Positions 63,710 to 64,000 of a stretch of DNA of 64,000 bases are shown piece after piece (position 1 is the first letter of the stretch; every line of letters begins with the position of its first letter). Source of the stretch: Fimbriimonadales bacterium (lineage in GTDB: Bacteria; Armatimonadota; Fimbriimonadia; Fimbriimonadales; GBS-DC); contig BPGO01000008.1 of assembly GCA_026003075.1 (NCBI GenBank), positions 1-64,000 on the forward strand, given 5' to 3'. The translations under genes were made by a program, and so were the position numbers. The notes below the pieces were generated by a model. That model saw only the letters and a program-made list of their open reading frames with translations, was not told the DNA's origin and did not search any database.

Positions 63710-64000
63710 GATAGTTAGAGAGTGGCTCAAGAAGCTCATGGACACCAGCGAGCGCGATGTGAAGCGGTTGATGCCCGTCGTCCAGAAAATCAACGCGCTC
63801 GAACCCGAATTTCAGGCGTTATCCAACGAACAACTGAGAGCGAAAACGGACGAATTTAAGAAGCGACTGCAAGACGGCGAAACCTTAGACGATATTCTCC
63901 CGGAGGCGTTTGCGGCGTGTCGCGAGGCGGCGCGGCGTACCCTCAACATGCGCCACTTCGATGTGCAGCTGATTGGCGGCATGGTGTTGCATCAGGGGCG
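63710..64000 (+). CDS. secA: Preprotein translocase ATPase SecA (3' end outside window)
   Basis: The first 97 residues of Sec[41 protein letters not shown] and [14 protein letters not shown] are the conserved N-terminal helices and the Q-motif region before Walker A. GGAGG lies upstream of ATG 63710, and GGTATCATATACC is a short palindrome just before it that may contain the -10. The gene runs off the end of the window. Confidence 0.93.

Overview
The window looks like a chromosome segment from a thermophilic member of the Armatimonadota (Fimbriimonadales-like). This is inference from three things: (1) three secreted proteins that start with the [19 protein letters not shown]-type prepilin/DUF1559 leader; (2) two secreted proteins with nearly identical C-terminal dockerin-like tails, plus one PEP-CTERM protein; (3) a G+C-rich genome in which most housekeeping genes have an extended -10 (GGTAYAAT) only 6-10 nt before the start codon, i.e. 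apparently leaderless mRNAs. No rRNA, tRNA or CRISPR array was seen.

Layout. 1-1571: 3' part of an ActP-like Na+/solute symporter. 1571-6615: an accessory island, visibly more A+T-rich, with a decayed IS5-type transposase, palindromic repeats and a tight three-gene cassette on the minus strand: DruA-like (DUF4338), NurA nuclease, HerA ATPase. A 26-bp direct repeat (25/26 identical) sits at both edges of this island. 6664-8163: a hairpin and a decayed secreted-protein gene. 8336-12993: a two-gene unit led by a 1065-residue fusion of an ECF sigma factor to a membrane anchor and PKD-containing exterior, with a 12-G run exactly at the domain joint. 13118-15361 purL. 15392-16907: a DNA methyltransferase and an overlapping partner that may be its restriction enzyme. 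16998-19901: Uma2 protein, multi-pass membrane protein, 7-iron ferredoxin, SLH-like protein. 19982-22672: xylB, tdk and a frameshifted membrane protein. 22694-28394: pilin-like protein, galK, DUF2203, P-type Ca-type ATPase, sigma-like factor. 28457-31660: a giant SARP-like regulator with reversed domain order. 32037-35873: pilin-like protein behind a Pho-box-like array, lipoprotein, translin-family protein, thrS without TGS domain, and a small gene whose ribosome binding site is locked in a 12-bp hairpin. 36039-42809: DUF58 protein, amine oxidase, larC, flagellin with a sigma-28 promoter, ThDP-dependent decarboxylase. 42843-46258: a three-gene VWA/membrane operon, one gene frameshifted. 46362-47872: divergent queF and ruvB. 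48058-51111: PEP-CTERM protein, then rpoZ-dnaJ-PfkB kinase. 51290-51890: dense repeats. 52000-58593: thiG-thiE, rimO, a membrane heterodisulfide-reductase-like Fe-S protein, accC-type biotin carboxylase, and a possible small RNA. 58614-64000: pilin-like protein, two dockerin-tailed proteins, Tat-exported Gfo/Idh/MocA oxidoreductase and the start of secA.

The strongest candidate for an undescribed system is the DruA-like/NurA/HerA cassette (2205-6240): NurA and HerA form a known nuclease-translocase pair in archaeal end resection, and DUF4338 is the DruA family of the Druantia anti-phage system. The second is the sigma-factor/PKD fusion, where gain or loss of one G in the G12 run would release a soluble sigma factor. 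No database search was possible; all family calls rest on motif recognition.
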